Numbered from the stretch's first letter, positions 31,205-42,285 are shown. The stretch: DNA of 64,000 nt from Bicyclus anynana (GCF_947172395.1 NC_069108.1:4441501-4505500); one strand, 5' to 3'. Notes: a model not told the origin generated them from the letters alone. Program-made: numbers and translations.

Positions 31205-31568
31205 CTATATTTCCAAAATAACTATCAGCGGGGGATTAGTGATCGTTACTGATGCCAAAAATGCAATCAGTAAAACTTTTGTCTGTCTGTATGTTCGTTA
31301 TAGAAACAAAAACTACTCAACGGATTTCAACGAAACTTGGTACAATTATTCTTCATACTCCTGGGCAGCTTATAGTATACTTTCCATTACGCTACCATCA
31401 ATAGGAGCAAAACAGTGAAGGGAAATGTTGGGAAAACGGAAGAAGTTACTCCGTTTTTACAGCGATACTACTGTAAGGGCTGGATTAAAGAGGTCTAAGG
31501 GCGGACGTAGTCGCGGGAGAGGTCTTAGTTCTTCATATAAGGGCGGACGAAGTCGCGGGCGTCCGCTA
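31205..31568 (+). mobile_element. Helitron-like element, 3' part
   Basis: Shares its body (GTGATCGTTACTGATGCCAA, CAATAGGAGCAAAACAGTGA) with 38964-39555 and ends CGCGGGCGTCCGCTAG. It has a second copy of the AAGGGCGGACG(T/A)AGTCGCGGG end block 55 bases apart. Confidence 0.7.
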
Positions 31569-31833
31569 GTGATGAAATAAAAGCTTGTAAAAATGCCATA
31601 CGTTTAATATTAACGACTCTCATTGTTAAGTTCAATTACTTTCTAAAAATTCCAATGCGTTTTATAATAATTACCTCCTTGCACTGATTATATCGATCGT
31701 GTAAAAATTGTGACGTGATTGAACGACTTTTTATTTGTAAGTGGTTATTATATTTCTTACGGTGTTATCGCCGTTTAGCGTTGGAAATAGTAGTCTGTGA
31801 CGGATATGACGTCGCACGGTCTCTGTTGGGTGT
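31569..31833. other. No recognisable gene
   Basis: AT-rich first half, then CpG-containing sequence (GATATGACGTCGCACGG) adjoining repeat G. Confidence 0.4.
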
Positions 31834-32111
31834 TGGCTTCAGTGTGCTCGTGGCGTTCGAGTCGTCCACATCTCTTGTTGTGTAATTCTTTCTGGGTTAC
31901 TTAGGATAGGCGGGGAGAGTGACTTGAGTGGAAAAGGGGAGTGTTTGATATCAGTAAAAGGCGCCTTTAACCCTACACACATCGTTCACAAGTACGTGAC
32001 TCCACTCAAGGTCATTCTCTGCCATTCTAGGGTCTTATTTTGGTTACAGTTTGATTTGTTATTTAAGTTGTCCTGACAAGTGTTGTGAATCATAACCTTT
32101 GTTTGACATTA
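31834..32111 (+). repeat. Dispersed repeat G, copy 1
   Basis: Matches 52805-53056 (inverted) from GGCTTCAGTGTGCTCGTGG to TAACCTTTGTTTGACATT, with the block AGGCGGGGAGAGTGACTTGA conserved. TGACTTGAGTGG and CCACTCAAGGTCA can pair. No frame spans it. It may be a 5' leader of a retroelement or a structured RNA-derived repeat. Confidence 0.65.
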
Positions 32112-32332
32112 GTTTTCATATATTTGTAATCACCTTTTGAGCCCTATAATAATGGTTACTGAAATTGTTGACTCCTTTTCGCTTTAACTATGGTTATGTT
32201 AACTGTACACTAACGGGTGCCGGTGTCTGTGTGCGTAAAATGGGAGCAAAGTTATTTTTTTGGAAATTATTTACCCGTACTACCCACTAATGTATCCAAC
32301 ATTATTCGTCAGTACGAATAAAAACGGGAATG

Positions 32333-32628
32333 GCCTAACCCCTCTCATTCTGAGAGGAGACTTGTACTGAGAGTTGAGCATTCCTCTCAGAATGAGAAGG
32401 GTTAGGCCAATAGTCCACCACGCTGGCCCAATGCGGATTGGCAGACTTCACACACGCAGAGAATTAAAAAAAATCTTTGATATGCAGGTTTCCTCACGAT
32501 GTTTTTCCTTCACCGTTTGAGACACGTATTTAATTACTTAAAATATGCACACAACTGAAAAGTTGGAGGTGCATGCCCCGGACCGGATTCAAACCCACAC
32601 CCTCCGGAAACGGAGGCAGAGGTCATAA
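32333..32628 (-). mobile_element. SINE A with inverted tail piece
   Basis: A near-full minus copy (about 32370-32628) missing the last head bases, preceded by a 30-base plus-strand piece (GGCCTAACCCCTCTCATTCT) that faces it head-on. Confidence 0.85.
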
Positions 32629-33157
32629 TTGTATATATTCAATTGTATTTACGAGTAGGTACGAATCATGTTATAATAGTACGCATTTAGTCTTTCGTGT
32701 TAGTAATAATTACTTCGAAGAAAATAAGATATATTTTTCTTCCGAGATATCCAAGCTATTTTAAATTTAAATAACAGTAACCCACGCGATTTATCGTACT
32801 TTACGAAAAAAAAAATAATAACCAGAGTAACGGTTGGTGGGTTTTCTAAAAACAGCCATCCAAAAAAATATTCAAAATCTCATTAATTTTTTTTCATCTC
32901 GCACAAAGCGTTTTAAACTAGATTTAAAAACCGATTTAATTATCATAATAGTATTAAAATGCAAAAATATTATATCGTAAATTTTGGGGTATTTTTTTTT
33001 TCTCGAGGATATCCATTATTCATGTGTTATGTAGATAATAAGTTAATTTTATTATCGTAGGCCTGAGTTTTCTACAGAAAAAATAATAACTTTTTAAGTA
33101 ATACCGTCATTTTTGTTTGTGCCGCTTTGCAGCATTGTATTTTACTGATTGTGTAGT
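32629..33157. other. AT-rich, no gene
   Basis: No frame or family match. Confidence 0.5.
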
Positions 33158-34092
33158 GGGGATGATGACTTCATCATCATCATCATCATCATATCAGCCG
33201 ATGGACGTCCACTGCAGGACATAGGCCTTTTGTAAGGACTTCCAAACATCACGATACTGAGCCGCCTGCATCCAGCGAATGTCTGCGACGCGCTTGATGT
33301 CGTCAGTCCACCTGGTGGGGGGTCGGCCAACACTGCGCTTACTAATGCGGGGTCGCCATTCCAGCACTTTGGGACCCCAACGTCCATCGGCTCTTCAAAC
33401 TATGTGCCCCGCCCATTGCCACTTCAGCTTCGCGACTCGTTGAGCTATGTCGGTGACTGGTTCTTCTGCGGATCTCCTCATTTCTGATTCGATCACGCAG
33501 AGATACTCCTAACATAGCTCGTTCCATCGCCCGCTGTGTGACTCTGAGCCTTCTTATGAGGCCCATAGTTAGCGACCAAGTCTCGGAACCATAGGTCATC
33601 ACTGGCAACTTTGGGTAAATAAGATCAATAAGAACTAATTAATATGTAAAAAACAAAGATTATCTGGATGTTTGCAAAAAAATTGATTGTAAAATTTCAA
33701 AATCTTTTAATACTTTTTTATCTATGTAATAGATAAATATTATAAAATTAGATGATAATTCATACATTTTTAGCTTCCTTACATTAAACGTGACATTTTT
33801 CAATATAATATGAACTATAAACATAAACGCAGAAATAAATAAAGATATTTGTAATTTTGTTTAACGCCCATACAAATGTAACGATCATCACGATCATTCA
33901 TTAATTCGTGCCATTTTGTACGGGGCGTTTGTCAGCGATCCGTGGCACTGCCGCAAATCTGACCCTTTAAATCCCTGTAGCTCCGAAAGTAATGATCGCA
34001 GATACCCTGTTACTTTTACAAAATGGCTTTACTATTAGCATACTCATATATGTATAATTGTATATACAACTTAAAAAACTGTCATCATCCCT
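33158..34092 (-). mobile_element. GATGATGAC MITE split by RTE
   Basis: Starts GGGGATGATGAC and stops at about 33169. It resumes at 33612 (TTTGGGTAAATAAGATC) and ends GTCATCATCCCTA. About 30 internal bases were lost at the insertion. Confidence 0.85.
33170..33611 (-). mobile_element. RTE-type LINE 3' end, nested
   Basis: The minus strand reads LPVMTYGSETWSLTMG, then AMLGVSLRDRIRNEEIRRRT, with a frame change at TKVTD (a base lost: RRTSHRHS). The (ATG)n tail lies at 33173-33200. Confidence 0.9.
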
Positions 34093-34420
34093 AACTTCAG
34101 AGACGTCACCAGGGCTTTAGACGAGCGCAGAAGCATCGCCTGACGAGGGAATAAGCCAGAAGCAGAGTAGAAGGGTGGAACGACTCTAAGGGTGTCTCCT
34201 CTGAGACTCGGACCTCGGCTTAGGGGGCTGTTCGGGAAGGGGGGTGTATTGGCCTGAGTGTATCAATCCGGGGCCCGAGATCGTGAGTTTTAATAAAAAG
34301 CTCACGTGTGACCTCAGATATCGGGACCTCTGGGTAGCTGTTTGTGTTGCCTGGTAACCGGATTCGAAACTCCGCCCTCCGAATCGAAGACAGAGGTCTC
34401 CACTGGGCTATCATGTTTCT
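34093..34420. repeat. GC-rich repeat plus SINE A head piece
   Basis: 34093-34355 is unusually GC-rich (CCTGACGAGGGAATAAGCC, GGGGCCCGAGATCGTGAGTT) and looks like the 3' UTR of a LINE, though no second copy is here to test that. 34356-34414 is a SINE A head (minus), GGATTCGAAACTCCGCC to GGGCTATCATG. Confidence 0.45.
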
Positions 34421-34620
34421 TGAAAAAAAAAAATAAAAAAAAAATATAAAAAAAAATTAAAACTGCGAGCTCGTTGTATACAAAAAATATCAGTAAAGCG
34501 CTAACTTGTCGAATATTTTTGCTCGTTATACTGCTGAAACGTGCTTATTACACTAACTGGAGCCTTATCTTTAAAATCGGCATTTCACTTGACAACTTGC
34601 GATGTGTTTAAACAAAACAA

Positions 34621-35340
34621 AAAACGTTCGTCATTCGTTAATTAGCCGCGAACCTTAATGAGTTTGATCAAAGTGCGGTGTTTTATTCACTTATCTTTTG
34701 AATCTGTCATTTATTTATTAAAAAATATTTTTTTTTTTTAATTTTTTTAAATGTTTGTAAAATACGTGATTATTAAAAAAAATACCCCTGACGCTAGTAT
34801 TACTGAGACGGGCAGTGTGACGTCAGGAATGTGTATTCAGCAATGAAAATCTAATGAAAAAAAAAATTTTCAGCAATGAAAATCAAATGAAAAAAAAACG
34901 TTCGTCATTCGTTAATTAGCCGCGAACCTTAATGAGTTTGATCAAAGTGCGGTGTTTTATTCACTTATCTTTTGAATCTGTCATTTATTTATTAAAAAAT
35001 ATTTTTTTTTTTTAATTTTTTTAAATGTTTGTAAAATACGTGATTATTAAAAAAAATACCCCTGACGCTAGTATTACTGAGACGGGCAGCGTGACGTCAG
35101 GAATGTGTATTCAGCAATGAAAATCTAATTAAAAAAAAAATTTTTAGCAATGAAAATCAAATGAAAAAAAAAACGTTCGTCATTTGTTAATTAGCCGCGA
35201 ACCTTAATGAGTTTGATCAAAGTGCGGTGTTTTATTCACTTTAGCTTTTGAATCTGTCATTTATTTATTTAAAAATATTTTTTTCTTTTAATTTTTTTAA
35301 ATGTTGGTAAAATACGTGATTATTAAAAAAAAATCCCTCT
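34621..35340. repeat. 274-bp tandem repeat, 2.6 copies
   Basis: Units start ACGTTCGTCATTCGTTAATT-like at about 34624, 34898 and 35173. Copies are nearly identical, including GACGCTAGTATTACTGAGAC and GTGACGTCAGGAATG. The third breaks off after ATACGTGATTATT. No frame. Confidence 0.92.
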
Positions 35341-35575
35341 TTTAATTTTATGAAAATTTCAAGTACCTAGATAACGAGTAGTCTAAGAGTCAATTACTGT
35401 TTTATACAAAAAAAATCCCTCTGACGCTAGAGCACTTAACAAAATTAAAAAAATAAATGGGCTTTCAGTAGGGTACTTCTGTGATCGACCTAAGCCCCCA
35501 GTGACGCCGCTGAGTAGTTTTAAATAAATAAAATAAAGAGGTTACGTATAGTAGACACCTACCATTTAATGTCCC
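35341..35575. repeat. Dispersed repeat H, copy 1
   Basis: Shares TCCCTCTGACGCTAGAGCAC, GGGCTTTCAGTAGGGTAC, CCAGTGACGCCGCTGAG and GAGGTTACGTAT with 38404-38606. The phrase CTGACGCTAG links it to the 274-bp units, so these may be parts of one element. Confidence 0.7.
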
Positions 35576-35635
35576 CCCCTCTACTCAAATTTGGGCAAAC
35601 AGACGAAATGTTTTGGTGTCTCCTTCGTTATCGAC

Positions 35636-35692
35636 CCATATTCGGCACACTGCTGAGCTCGAGTCTCCTCTCAGAATGAGAGGGGTTAGGCC
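35636..35692 (-). mobile_element. SINE A tail fragment
   Basis: CCATATTCGGCACACTGCTG to GAGGGGTTAGGCC only. Confidence 0.75.
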
Positions 35693-35804
35693 CACAGAAC
35701 AGACAACGCTAAAGTAGCAAGGGGGCGTGGTCCGCGTACACCCGAGTGTGCGGAACAACGCAAGCGTGTCCGCGCATGTACTGGCAGTCTTGTTTTGTTC
35801 TGTG
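35693..35804. mobile_element. Possible 112-bp MITE
   Basis: Ends CACAGAACAGACAA and TTGTTTTGTTCTGTG are inverted. An inner TCCGCGTACAC/GTGTGCGGA can also pair. It interrupts a SINE A tail. No target duplication seen, so tentative. Confidence 0.4.
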
Positions 35805-35974
35805 ACAAAAGAAATAAATAATATTCAACTCTAAAGTAAGGGTGACATATTTCATTTTTCATTAAATATTAAACAGCCATTTAGGCGACGACCCCTACGC
35901 TGGTTGCAATACAAAGAATTGACACTTTATAAATCTAGTTACCTCTTATATCTGTGGTTAGGCCAGTAGTCCAC

Positions 35975-36165
35975 CACCCTGTGTCAAACAGTGAAAGAAA
36001 TACATAATGAGAAAACCAGCATACCTGAGAATTTTATTAATATCTACGTGTGTGAAGTCTGCCTATCCGCATTGGGCCACTATTGGCGGAACCACTCCCA
36101 TTCTGAGAAGAGACTCGTGCTCAACAGTGAGCCGAAAATGGGTATTCTAATGATGATGATGATGA
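35975..36165 (+). mobile_element. SINE A 3' part, diverged
   Basis: GTCAAACAGTGAAAGAAATA through GTGTGAAGTCTGCC to GTGAGCCGAAAATGGG with a (GAT)n tail. Confidence 0.75.
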
Positions 36166-36392
36166 TTATATTATTAATATTTTTTCCCCCAATTCAAATC
36201 TATATTATCAGCTAGCAACATAGACTACATTTTATTCACGCCGAACCACTTCCATTCTGAGAAGAGACTCGTGCTCAACAGTGAGCCGCAAATGGGTTGC
36301 TGATGATGATGATGATTATATTATTATTATTATTCTCCAATTCAAATTTATATTATAAGCTAGCAACATAGACTATATTTTATCCACGGGAA
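36089..36392. repeat. 154-bp tandem duplication
   Basis: The SINE A tail plus about 80 following bases (AGCTAGCAACATAGACTA) is present twice, starting GAACCACT at 36089 and 36243. Confidence 0.85.
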
Positions 36393-36420
36393 CGGGTGAA
36401 ACCACGTAGAGTCAGCTAGT
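36345..36420 (+). mobile_element. Helitron type I 3' remnant
   Basis: ATCCACGGGAACGGGTGAAA to GAGTCAGCTAG, shrunken. Confidence 0.5.
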
Positions 36421-36651
36421 TAAGATATAAAATACCAATAAAATTTTAAATGTCCATTGACCACGTATTGACATGATATTATTTTAAAACAAATATAGAA
36501 TTTCTTGTAAAGTTAATTTTTTGCTCAAAAGCTATGTAGGGTTGTCACTCTTCTATTAAACGGTATCCAATTAAATTTAATTGCGTTATTTGTTAACCGA
36601 CTTCAAAAAAGGTGTTGTCTATTTAGATACGCGTATATTTTAACTTCACGT
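36421..36651. other. No gene; F-type end
   Basis: AACCGACTTCAAAAAAGG at about 36596 is an F-element terminus next to the foldback that follows. Confidence 0.4.
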
Positions 36652-36760
36652 ACATACCAAGATAAAACGACGAGATTTTTAAAGACCCGTCCTGACCACG
36701 ATCTATGAAACTGGGTCGAAATAGGGACATTAAAAATCTCGTCGTTTTATCGTGGTATGT
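36652..36760. repeat. Foldback repeat
   Basis: ATAAAACGACGAGATTTTTAA and its complement, with ACATACCA(A/C)GATAAAACG at the outer edges, give about 30-bp arms around a 45-base loop. Confidence 0.75.
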
Positions 36761-37010
36761 ATCCGTTTAAATAATATTCGTAATGAACAACCACGAAATA
36801 AGTTTAAAATCATTAGTTTCCACTCGTATGTCCGCAAATTGAACCATAATCTCAAATTGTGATCCGATTTTAATACGGCTTTAAATGTATTTTTTTCAGT
36901 GAAACTCTTGTTGACTCCTATAATAATTTAAAGGCAAATACTTTTTGAATAAAACAAACCATTTTGTTTTCTTGAAGAAGAAAATAAAAGGTCGTTTTTT
37001 GATAGTCTGA
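36761..37010. other. No recognisable gene
   Basis: AT-rich. Nothing assigned. Confidence 0.4.
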
Positions 37011-37067
37011 GCCTCGAATCCAGGACCTCATTCAGGATTTTAGATCATGAGGTCCTGGGTTCGAGGC
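37011..37067. repeat. Palindromic tRNA-like B-box repeat
   Basis: GCCTCGAATCCAGGACCTCA (37011-37030) and ATGAGGTCCTGGGTTCGAGG (37047-37066) are complements but for one base. The right arm holds a B box (GGTTCGAGGC). Likely a SINE head duplicated in inverted orientation. Confidence 0.65.
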
Positions 37068-37160
37068 TTCACATACGCTAATCATCACAGACTGTTAATG
37101 TCCATTTATATATGATGTATATTTAGTAGATTTTTATTTTTGTTGTAATGGTAAAATACT

Positions 37161-37705
37161 AAATAATAATAATAGTGTCCTTTATTCAGCCAAAAAAAAG
37201 AGAAATTACAATATACTAGCTTACAAACTAAGAAAAAAGATTAAAATTACAACGATGTACAATCTTAAGTTAGTCTATTAATACTTAATTAATATTAAAC
37301 ATTCAGCTGAATGGGGCGCTGCCTCTATCGTCATCAACCCATATTCGGCTCACTGCTGAGCTCGAGTCTCCTCTCAGAATGAGAGGGGTTAGGCCAACAG
37401 TCCACCACGCTGGCCCAATGCGGATTGGCAGACTTTACACACGCAGAGACTTAAGATAATTCTCTGGTATGCAGGTTTCCTCACGATGTTTTCCTTCACC
37501 GATTGAGACACGTGATATTTAATTTCTTAAAATGCACACAACTGATAAGTTGGAGGTGCATGCCCCGGACCGGATTCGAACCCACACCCTCCGGAATCGG
37601 AGGCAGAGGTCATATCCACTGGGCTATCACGGCTTGTGTCGGCTGCCTCTATGCTACAACTAAAATACTGTAGCGCTGGTTTTCAGGGTGAACTCACTTA
37701 TATAT
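37161..37705 (-). mobile_element. Retroposon E, split by SINE A
   Basis: Matches 24277-24432: CTTTATTCAGCC, GAATGGGGCGCTGCCTC, then after the SINE CTGTAGCGCTGGTTTTCAGG. Its (TTA)n-type tail is on the left. Confidence 0.7.
37329..37642 (-). mobile_element. SINE A with TSD
   Basis: Full-length minus copy with an exact 10-bp duplication CTGCCTCTAT at 37319-37328 and 37643-37652, inside retroposon E. Confidence 0.93.
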
Positions 37706-37849
37706 ATGGTTTTCATTAAAATATAAATTCACCATTGTAAATCCACATTTTTATGATATGTCAATTTATAAATTTCTCTTAATAATATTAACGCTATATA
37801 TTTTTCATACGACATAATGATATATTATATATATTAGTTTATTTTATGA

Positions 37850-38122
37850 TATTTATAATTATTGTATAATTTGTGTATTATGGTTTATGTATTAGTGTGT
37901 AGTTATTTGTATGTATGTATTTGTACATTATTATTACGTACACACCACCTACAGTTGTCCTAATAAGTTCCTAAGCCTAAGGTTGCCTGGAAGAGATCGC
38001 TACTAAGCGATAAGGCCGCCTTTTGTATTCTACTTTTTCTGATGTTTCTGTTTTGCTTGTTTTCTTTTATTTTTTGTGGTGTACAAATAAAGAGTATTAA
38101 ATAAATAAATAAATAAATAAAA
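37850..38122 (+). mobile_element. Retroposon (LINE) 3' end
   Basis: Second copy of the family at 2810, ending in (AAAT)n after AATAAAGAGTATT. The stem-like CGCTACTAAGCG is conserved. Confidence 0.6.
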
Positions 38123-38403
38123 ATAACGCTAATACATTCATTAAATTAATTTTAATTGTATTGACAACCCTGACGGTAGCTTCGACGGTCTTATTATAGG
38201 TAACTGTTAACACGTGCAAGCGATAATATTACGTAATATCACACAGTAATAAAGTTCAAATTCCTCTGTCAAATGTGGACAAGGTCGAAAACGTTACTTT
38301 TGCGTCCTTAAAAATTTACGTAACAGTCGCTAAAAATAGACGAAGCGTTTCTGAAAAGGCATTTCAAATATTAACTTATCGCTGGTCGCGTCCGGTGGGA
38401 GGG

Positions 38404-38606
38404 GCTTTTTTTGAAAATTCCAAGTATCTAAGAGTCAATTTTATACAAATAAATCCCTCTGACGCTAGAGCACTAAACAAAATTAAAAAAATAAATGGGC
38501 TTTCAGTAGGGTACGTCTGAGATCGCCCTAAGCCCCCCAGTGACGCCGCTGAGGTAAGTAGTTTTAGATAAAATAAAGAGGTTACGTATGGTAGACACCT
38601 TTATTA
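38404..38606. repeat. Dispersed repeat H, copy 2
   Basis: See 35341. The left neighbour (38260-38400) has an 81-codon frame that runs into the repeat, so that frame is not taken as a gene. Confidence 0.7.
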
Positions 38607-38608
38607 TC

Positions 38609-38640
38609 AATCCATATTCGGCTCACTGCTGAGCTCGAGC
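38609..38640 (-). mobile_element. SINE A tail scrap
   Basis: ATCCATATTCGGCTCACTGC TGAGCTCGAG. Confidence 0.65.
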
Positions 38641-38697
38641 TTGTAAACTAAAATATGAATCGTATAAATGAATTTTGACTTTGACTATGTTGATGAT

Positions 38698-38740
38698 ACT
38701 CCCATGATATGCGGGCGACGGGGGGAAAGGAGGAAAAGCT
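38698..38740. repeat. GC-rich dispersed repeat, short copy
   Basis: CTCCCATGATATGCGGGCGA then a G run, as at 11485. Confidence 0.45.
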
Positions 38741-38963
38741 GTTAATTTCATAAAACAAATTGACACTGCAAATTTATGTATATGTATATGCATAGAAAGA
38801 TATTCGAAAAACCCGAATTAAACGCAAAGTCACGAGGTTCCGCCAGTTAATAATATACTCAATTTTTTTTTTTTTATTTTTAATAGTGTTTTGTTTTAAT
38901 ATTTTTTATTAACATTGTTGAAAATTTAAAATAGGACAAATAAATAAATTATACCTAGTAATC

Positions 38964-39555
38964 TATACTTATAATAAATCTGTAGAGAGGTCAATATTCT
39001 GTACATGAAATATATTCCCAAAATAACTAAGGGGGTGATTTTAGTGATCGATACTGATGCCAAAAATGCATTCAGTAAATTTTTTGTTCTGTCTGTCTGA
39101 ATGTTCGTTATAGAAAGAAAAACTACTCGACAGATTTTTTTTTATTCTTTACAAGTTAGCCCTCGACTACAATCTCTCCTGGTGGTAAGTGATGATGCAG
39201 TCTAAGATGGAAGCGGGCTAACTTGTTCGGAGGAGGATGAAAATCCACACCCCTTTTCGGTTTCTACACGACATCGTACCAGAATGCTAAATTGCTTGGC
39301 GGTACGTCTTTGTCGATAGGGTGGTAACTAGCCACGGCCGAAGCCTCCCACCAGCCAAACGTAACTTGGTACAATTATTCTTCATACTCCCGGGCAGGTT
39401 ATAGTATATTTTTCATCACGCTACGATCAATAGGAGCAGAGCAGTGAAGGGAAATGTTGGGAAAACGGGAGAAGTTACTCCATTTTTACAGCGATTCTAC
39501 TGTAAGGGCTGGATTAAAGAGATCTAAGGGCGGACAAAATCACGGGCGTCCACTA
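38964..39555 (+). mobile_element. Helitron-like element with SINE B inside
   Basis: TCTATACTTATAATAAATCT to CACGGGCGTCCACTAG. The body matches 31205-31568. Interrupted at 39131-39358. Confidence 0.75.
39131..39358 (-). mobile_element. SINE B, 5'-truncated
   Basis: Poly(T), body, ending at CCTCCCACCAGCC. The tRNA-like head is missing. Confidence 0.88.
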
Positions 39556-39963
39556 GTACTCAATATGTATGTCGTCCCGACGAACTAAGGGGAATCGATT
39601 CAGAAAAAATATCGATGGTTTTGGAGGAAAATCGATACGCCAGTGCGTTTAATTAAGATAAGATCGCCAAAAGAAATGGTCAAATTCCAGCGTGGTCATT
39701 ATAATTAAGCAAATACATATTAAACACTGACCATGGAATTCGTTGGATCCTTAAAAAAGGTTTTTAAGGATCGACACATTTTACAAGGCGCGACGTTGGG
39801 AAGTTTGTTTTTTGAAAAATTAAAATTAAATTCAGTAGTTTGTTTTTTAAGCTATTGCGTAACTTTTGTCGCGGCGATCGAATCAAGAAATTCCGTAACG
39901 AAAATAAACCTAACACCCAAGCTATGCATTAGGTTAACACATTTCAACGTTGTCCTAATGAGT
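39556..39963. other. No gene; second CGAT cluster
   Basis: AATCGATTC, ATATCGATGG and AATCGATACG occur within 39594-39650. An 80-codon frame at 39733 starts MEFVGSLKKVFKDR and has no known domain. I leave it uncalled. Confidence 0.35.
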
Positions 39964-40444
39964 CAATGGGGATGATGACTAGGTTTGAATATATTGATTT
40001 TTATGATACATTCGGGTAAATAGGGTCAATGTTAACTAATTTATACATAAAAAGCAAAGATTGTCAGGATATTTGCAAAATAAATGAGATTATAAAATTT
40101 CAAAATCTATTAAAAATATTTTATCGTAATTAGATGAAAATTCATACAGTTTTAGCTTCCTTACATAAAATGTGTCATTTTTAAATATATGAACTATAAG
40201 CATAAACGCACAAATAACAAAGATATTAGTAATTTTGTTTGAACGCGCATACAAATCTAACGATCACTACATTGCCTATGCCTATTTTCAGGGATCCGCG
40301 GCAGCGCCGCAAATCTGACCCTTTAAATCCCTGTATCTCCGAAAGTAATGATCGCAGATACCCTGTTCCTTTTACAAAATTGCTTTACTATTAGTATACT
40401 CTTAACTTATATACAATTTAAAAAACTGTCATCATCCCTATTGG
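39964..40444 (-). mobile_element. GATGATGAC MITE, complete
   Basis: Best complete copy. CAATGGGGATGATGACTAGG at the left and CTGTCATCATCCCTATTGG at the right form the inverted repeat, which includes CAAT/ATTG outside the GGGATGATGAC core. Confidence 0.9.
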
Positions 40445-40554
40445 ACAAGTGGTGTGAAACTTAGGGGCGAAACTTATTAAACCAGAGTTCGAATCCAGCT
40501 CAACGTAAAGACATTTTTTTAGTGTTTTTTAATTATTTATTATTTTATTTCTAA

Positions 40555-40738
40555 CTAGCTAACGCCGCGCGGTTTCACCCGCGTGGTTCCCGTTCCCGTA
40601 GTAATACGGGGATAATATATAACCTTCTTCAAAAAATGGGCTATATAACACTGAAAGAATTTTTCAAACCGGACCAATAGTTCCTGAGAATAGCGCGTTC
40701 AATCAAACAAACGCTTCAGCTTTATAATCTTAGGATAG
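40555..40738 (-). mobile_element. Helitron type I
   Basis: CTAGCTAACGCCGCGCGGTT to TTTATAATCTTAGGATAGA. Confidence 0.85.
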
Positions 40739-41212
40739 ATAAATTTAAAAAGTTAAGGATTTGTTTAATTGAAATATCAGGTATTTTTTCAAATTTTCCA
40801 AACGTCAAAAGCGTTATCGTCTATTTTGTGACGTCACTAACACAAGTGACATCGAACTAATTGTTAACTAGTATTTTTGTCAAACGCTCCATTTGTATGG
40901 GATATATTATAGTGACGTCATGAATCAGTTAAAATGTAGAATGTCATGGCCGACAGGCGTTTTGGCTCGAATTGTCATAAACATATTTAAAAACTAAGAT
41001 TTTCATGTAATCACGTAACGTTTTCATGTAATCAATTAAATTTTATAAAGGCAGTTAAATTTTAAAAATGTTTTCATTTGTTTTTTATTTGTTTTTTATT
41101 AAATTTTCCTGTCGATTTCAGTCACAGGTTTCAGATGTCAGTTATAACATGGTAAGGAATTTCATTCAACCTACACCATCGCCCAAGTTTCGGATAGCGT
41201 TTACGATTTTTT
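40739..41212. other. No recognisable gene
   Basis: Three TGACGTCA-like phrases (GTGACGTCAC, AGTGACGTCATG) within 90 bases at about 40829-40923. Otherwise AT-rich. Confidence 0.4.
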
Positions 41213-41815
41213 TTACCGCCTCCGTGGCGCAGTTTTGTGCGCGGTGAATTTACAAGACGGAGGTCCTGGGTTCGATCCCCGGCTGGATTGAGATTTTCTT
41301 AATTGGTCCAGGTCTTGCTGGTGGGATTTTGGGCAATTTAGCGTTCCGGTACGATGTTGTGTAGAAACCGAAAGGAGTGTGGATTTTCATCCTCCTTTTA
41401 ACAAGTTAGCCTGCTTCCATCTTAGATTCATCATCACTTACCATCAGGTGAGATTGTAGTCAAGGGCTAACTTCGTCGTTATCAACCCATATTCGGCTCA
41501 CTGCTGAGCTCGAGTCTCCTCTCAGAATGAGAGGGGTTAGGCCAATAGTCCACCAATGCGGATTGGCAGACTTCACACACGCAGAGAATTAAGAAATTCT
41601 CTAATATGCGTTTTTCTCACGATGTTTTACTTCACCGTTTGAGACACGTGATATTTAATTTCTTAAAATGCACAAAACTGAAAAGATGGAGATGCATGCC
41701 CCGGACCGGATTTGAACCCACACCCTCCGAAATCGGAGGCAGAGTTCATATCCACTGGGCGATCACGGCTCTGCTCTCTCTGGGCTAGCAGGGCTTATTT
41801 GTAATGAATAAAAAA
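41213..41815 (+). mobile_element. SINE B with SINE A near its tail
   Basis: Head ACCGCCTCCGTGGCGCAGT, body with a deletion after CTGGTGGGA, then the nested SINE A, and a residual TTTGTAATGAATAAAAA tail. Confidence 0.88.
41471..41789 (-). mobile_element. SINE A nested in SINE B
   Basis: Flanked by AGGGCTAACTT and AGGGCTTATTT, a decayed target duplication. The ACGCTGGCC part is deleted. Confidence 0.88.
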
Positions 41816-42015
41816 AATGTAAATAATCGATTTGTCATTCGTAACTCGAGAGCAAACAATCGGTGCGTCGATTAATCGGTTCCCGAGCGCCTAATTATCG
41901 GCGGCATTTAGTTGCATACGGAGGAAATTTTAACAAGCATCTTTCTTCACTTGCCGATTTTTCCGTTGCTAGGCTGCGTTCTCACGAGTGGAAATACTTA
42001 AATCCTTATAAATGA
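41816..42015. other. No recognisable gene
   Basis: Has CGATT/AATCG phrases (CGTCGATTAATCGG) but no frame. Confidence 0.4.
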
Positions 42016-42197
42016 CTAGCTGATGCCGCGCGGTTTCAACCGCGTGGTGCCCGTTCCCGAAGAAATACGGGGATAATATAAAGCCTTCCTCGATGAATGT
42101 GCTATCTAACACTGAAATATTTTTTCAAATCAAAGTAGTTCCTGAGATTAGCGCGTTCAACCAAACAAACTCTTTAGCTTTATAATATTAGTATAGA
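42016..42197 (-). mobile_element. Helitron type I
   Basis: CTAGCTGATGCCGCGCGGTT to TTATAATATTAGTATAGA, flanked by A and T. Confidence 0.87.
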
Positions 42198-42285
42198 TTG
42201 ATCATATAAATTAAACAGAAATAGTTCAAATAAAAATAGATATAATTAATCCTTTTCTGGCATAGGCATTAGGTACCTTTAAGAA

